A stretch of DNA of 64,000 nt from Owenia fusiformis. Its lineage: Eukaryota; Annelida; Polychaeta; Sabellida; Oweniidae. The notes beneath the pieces were generated by a model. It saw only the letters and a program-made list of their open reading frames with translations, was not told where the DNA came from and did no database searches. The stretch lies in contig CAIIXF020000001.1 of the NCBI GenBank assembly GCA_903813345.2, forward strand, positions 51,041,885-51,105,884, in the 5' to 3' direction. Each line of letters opens with the position of its first letter. Position 1 is the stretch's first letter. Positions 60,338 through 64,000 of this stretch are shown in pieces. A program made the position numbers and the translations under genes.

Positions 60338-61442
60338 CTGGAAAAACATGAACAATATTCACGCCAAAAGAATGACATTATAGCAAGCTAAGGAGTTGTT
60401 GGTACGACGGGGTTTGGTAAATCAGAATAAGGATCTCATGACACATAAACCAAAGCATCAAATTAATAACCAGGCAGTAGTATTGTCTGTCTTGGCAAAA
60501 TCTATCCATTATGTGATATCATCTGGCATATCATCAAATATCAAGTTTCATTTTCTATTGAAAATCATGCCTTATTTGCATTTAAATTCACAAAACTTGC
60601 AAAAATGCGAATTTTTGTGTAAGAATCTTTATCCCTACGAGATTTCATTTTATTTTCTCAAATGAGATGATGTGATACTTTTTGTCCGGTATCATATACT
60701 TCATGAATAAAACAACTATACAATCTTTCCATATGAATAACCTCTAGATTAGTTACCTAATCATCTTCAATTACCTTACGCAAGAGAGAAAAAATACAAG
60801 TAGATGTATTTTATATCATCTTCATTTCAATTAAGTAAAAAACAGGATATATATAATGAAGGTTTCTTAAAATACAATCCTTGCGGAGTACTTGACCTAA
60901 TCCTTTTGTTAAACATAAGACAATTCAAAGAAAGGATTTTCAAAATAATCTCAACTCCAGGCTCTAAATATACATGGACCATAATCTGTCTTCTTAATCA
61001 TATTCAATGAGATTTATTCAAAGGCAACTCACATTTTCTAGAATTCTGAAGATGTAAGATAATACATTAATAACTTCCTTGTTGCTTGTAAATTACAATG
61101 TTTTCTGAAAAACAGCTCTTATTTTAATGAGTAGCTACTTTACAAGCCAACCATTCCCAATAAGTGGAATTCAAACACATCAAATATCATAGCAAATGTT
61201 ATTTATAAAACTAGAGTTCAATGAATGCACTAAATGGAAATACACTGAAGGAATATTATGTATCAGTCATACTCATAGTGACAAAGGAGTTTTGAGCTAT
61301 TGTATTACGACCATTAACCCTATTAATTAACTAATAAAAAAAACAGCAACTCCCTGGAGTAGCAACTCCCACTGAACAAAACAAAATTTATCAAATCACT
61401 CATTGTGAACATTATATGGTAAAACCAAAGCATTAACATGCA

Positions 61443-61551
61443 AAAGGTCACCACCTACCATTTGTTATATATGCCAAACACCAACCATTGAACACCAACC
61501 ACCAAATGGCAAACACCAACCACTGCCACTTGTGGTGGTGACATAATAACC
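61443..61551. mobile_element. Short GTCACCACC / GGTGGTGACAT element
   Basis: GGTCACCACCTACCATTTG at the left, an ACACCAACCACCAA microsatellite-like middle, and TGTGGTGGTGACATAATAA at the right. This is the end-type of 7595-9379 without its tandem core. It sits directly against the 60-bp duplication at 61549. Confidence 0.6.
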
Positions 61552-63111
61552 AGGCAGTAGTATTGTCTGTCTTGGCAAAATCAATCCATTATGTGATGCC
61601 ATGCCATGTTAGAAATATCTTTTTGAGGAAACAAGTTCTTTATTTGTTAATAGACCATTAAAAAGTCCCAAAATACTATTCTGTTAGACATGTATAATAC
61701 TACAAGTGATGCCCATGCCAATTGGTCTCTAGAATGATGGAATATTTTCATCTTCATCCTTAGCACTTCAAGATATAGAATTTTGTATTCTAAAATGCAT
61801 TTATTACAGATGACTCTAGATGACTGTTAAAATATGGGTATTTTTTCTTAAATACTCCCTTCCTTTTAACCAAATCCAACAACTGGTATTTGAGGTATCA
61901 GAAACGGCACCTCAGAAATTATATTTTTTCTGAAAAACTGTGGCCATTTTGAATTCAGCAGCTATCATGAACTGACCCAAACCTGATAATTTGTGTTCAG
62001 GTCATCAAGAATTATTTATTTCATAAAAAAGTAGTTGTGGCCATTATGAATCAATTCTGAACACTTCTGTAACACTGAGCTGTATCAATACCATATTTGG
62101 TAAGAAAGACATAAATATTACAATTGAGCACATTTCTGGGCGCTATGGTTCCTTTGTAGATAAAATGCACAAAATTAATTAATTTGTCAAAGTCAAGATG
62201 ATCATGGGTCATAAAGTGAGATTATGCAGGCAAATGCTTTTGTTTATTTATATTATGATGATCAAATCAAACTGAAACAAAGCACACACTAATCTGCCAG
62301 ATTGCGTTGGGTCTATCCAACGTGAACATTAACAATCCAAGCAACAGGGTAAGATGTTTGTGCCATTTAAGCATGATACATCAGTTCAATTGTTGCACTT
62401 TTAATTAAATTATTCATAAATACAATCATCAATCATTGTGATGTTATTTGAAAAGCACAATTCAATGCTACATCACGATTCAATATAATATTCCATTTAT
62501 CCGTCCTTTTTGCTGATATCATCTGCTATTCATTCCATCATGAAACTTTAAAAACAACATAGTGTAAAACCTGCCAAATCTGAATGTCTCTGGGACAAGC
62601 CAAAAGTGTTCGGAAAAATGCAAGTCAATTTGAGAGAGAGAAAAGTGTTCACACTGAGAGGTGTTCAGATTTAAGGTGTTCAGATTCACTTCAGGTGTTC
62701 AGTTATATTGTACATACATTTGAATCCTGGTACAAATAACTACATACAGGATACACCTGCATTTACACTTTACTAGAAGTATACACAGAGTGTAATATGT
62801 GTATTAAACAACCATAATAGGTGACTGTGTTTGTTACATACATATAAAATATCAATATTTTTACCTAATCATATCAAAGGCTCTCTGGAGAACAATCATA
62901 ACGACTTTAAACTGACATAATATTCAAAATTCATAAATAAATAACTTCTTTCGAAAATTAGTTTGATGTGATAGCTCCTTATAAAATAAAATAATATTGT
63001 AGTCGTTTAGGGGCTATAAGAACAAATTGAAGACCTCATTCATACGCTTTTTGTGGGACTGTATTTTTAAAGTTATGCCTTTTTTAAATGACTATCATCA
63101 ATATAATATCA

Positions 63112-63480
63112 GTACTGTCAACCCCTAAAGATTTTCTCGCGGGACAGATTTTTTAGACCCAGTGCCCAAAATTCGCGGGATTTTGCGGGACATCTACTAA
63201 ATTCGCGGGATTTTGCGGGATATTTAAGGGATTTGCGTGATTGCGCTAATAGGAGATTTTTTTTTATCAAATTCGCGGGATTTCGCGGGACCATTCGAGG
63301 GACAAACACCCTAATTGCGGGACAGTTAACAGGTGTACCACCAAAAACTTCATAGAGGGACAGATTTTTTAGACAAAGTGCCCTAAATTTGCGGGATTTC
63401 GCGGGACATCCACCTAAATTTGCAGGATGTCCCGGGACAATCAAGGGATTTGCGTGATTGGGACTAATGTAAAAGCGTGT
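63112..63480. repeat. CGCGGGATTTTGCGGGAC repeat block
   Basis: Two related halves (63130-63300 and 63358-63470) each contain several degenerate copies of AATTCGCGGGATTTTGCGGG. Each half starts with GGGACAGATTTTTTAGAC. The left edge TCAACCCC-AAAGATTTTCTCGCGGGA matches the fragment at 15854-15890 in inverse orientation. The open frame across it is a by-product of the repeat. Confidence 0.65.
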
Positions 63481-64000
63481 AGAAGTACTTAAATCAAACA
63501 TTCAGATACTGATTAATCAAATATAATGCACCGTTACATTGTAACTTAAATAAACGTCAACACAATTTCACAAAATACGCATAGGAATATTATTAAACTT
63601 TATTGTAATTTATCAAAAACAAAAACCATGCTTCAGGTGTGATTACCGTAATCTAACACGAAATTCAAAAATTCGGAACAATACTTTGCACTTCTGGCGT
63701 CGTGACCAACTATGAAACGCTTACCCCCATAATGTTATATATTAAAATGTACCTATTCATATACTGTAGGCACGGGCTTTCAATTGAAAGCCCATGATAT
63801 AGGGGTTCGATTAATCTACATCAAATTATAGGGAATGAGGTTAATTTTCTAGATAGGGTTTGTATAAAAAACCGGGTACCGGGTAGTAAATCCTCCATGC
63901 TGGGTTCAAACTTGGTACCCGGTCGAAAAAACCAAAAAACGAAATATACGAATACACAACATAATTAGATCATTAGAAAACGTGTAAGATTTGTTTTGAA

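Larger units (their letters stand above)
60338..64000. other. Right-edge region without recognised exons
   Basis: Probably intronic to the LRR gene, or upstream of it. Holds a 60-bp direct duplication (60463-60525 and 61549-61604), a short ATGTCACCACC-type element (61443-61551), GTGTTCA-rich MITE debris (62560-62712) and a CGCGGGA repeat block (63112-63480). No LRR, F-box or other exon could be supported. Confidence 0.5.

Noticed and set aside
63118-63501. 127-codon minus frame (AKSREF-type repeats)
   Set aside because: By-product of the CGCGGGA repeat block, repetitive in the same way at DNA level.

Overview
This is eukaryotic, AT-rich genomic DNA with spliced genes (GT-AG introns, often 0.3-4 kb) and very many short non-autonomous DNA transposons. 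The genes are ordinary metazoan ones. Two copies of a tandem-repeat-containing element have short subterminal inverted repeats (ATGTCCCCACC / GGTGGGGACAT), an internal unit of about 160 bp and an ACGG-type tetranucleotide run. This layout resembles the pearl/DTC84 elements described from bivalve molluscs, so a bivalve, or at least a lophotrochozoan, is my best guess. That attribution is inference.

Layout. 256-2533 (-): regucalcin (SMP-30), whose 3' end lies off the left edge. 6386-16854 (-): a complete DEK chromatin-protein gene of 12 coding exons, with introns that carry a 1.8 kb tandem-repeat element, an 827 bp fold-back element and a 1.5 kb pearl-like element. 16855-24230: gene-poor and repeat-rich. 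24231-35480 (+): a complete RNF144-type RBR E3 ubiquitin ligase of 8 coding exons. 35481-42204: 3' UTR and intergenic DNA with nested transposons. 42205-47397 (-): a complete ribonucleotide reductase small subunit gene (RRM2) of 8 exons. 48266-52814 (+): a complete STPG1-like sperm-tail PG-rich protein gene of 7 exons, arranged head to head with RRM2. Inside its second intron, on the same strand, is an intronless SLC25A3 (mitochondrial phosphate carrier) coding sequence at 49349-50383, with a degenerate poly(A) tract. 55555-60337 (-): the last six exons of a leucine-rich-repeat protein; its 5' part lies to the right or beyond the window. 60338-64000 is repeats and unassigned sequence.

The genes are functionally unrelated neighbours. 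The most unusual signal is in the RNF144 gene. Three of its seven 5' splice sites lie in tandem duplications that begin at, or include, the donor. The largest repeats the 3' end of exon 7 together with its donor 12 times, in a 63 bp unit that stays in frame throughout, so using any donor would add whole 21-residue modules just before the transmembrane segment. Other items worth a second look are a ghost copy of the RING2 exon, the nested retrogene with a possible 2-nt frameshift at its start, an array of nuclear-receptor-like half-sites in a DEK intron, and two large palindromes that each end about 30 bp downstream of a 5' splice site.
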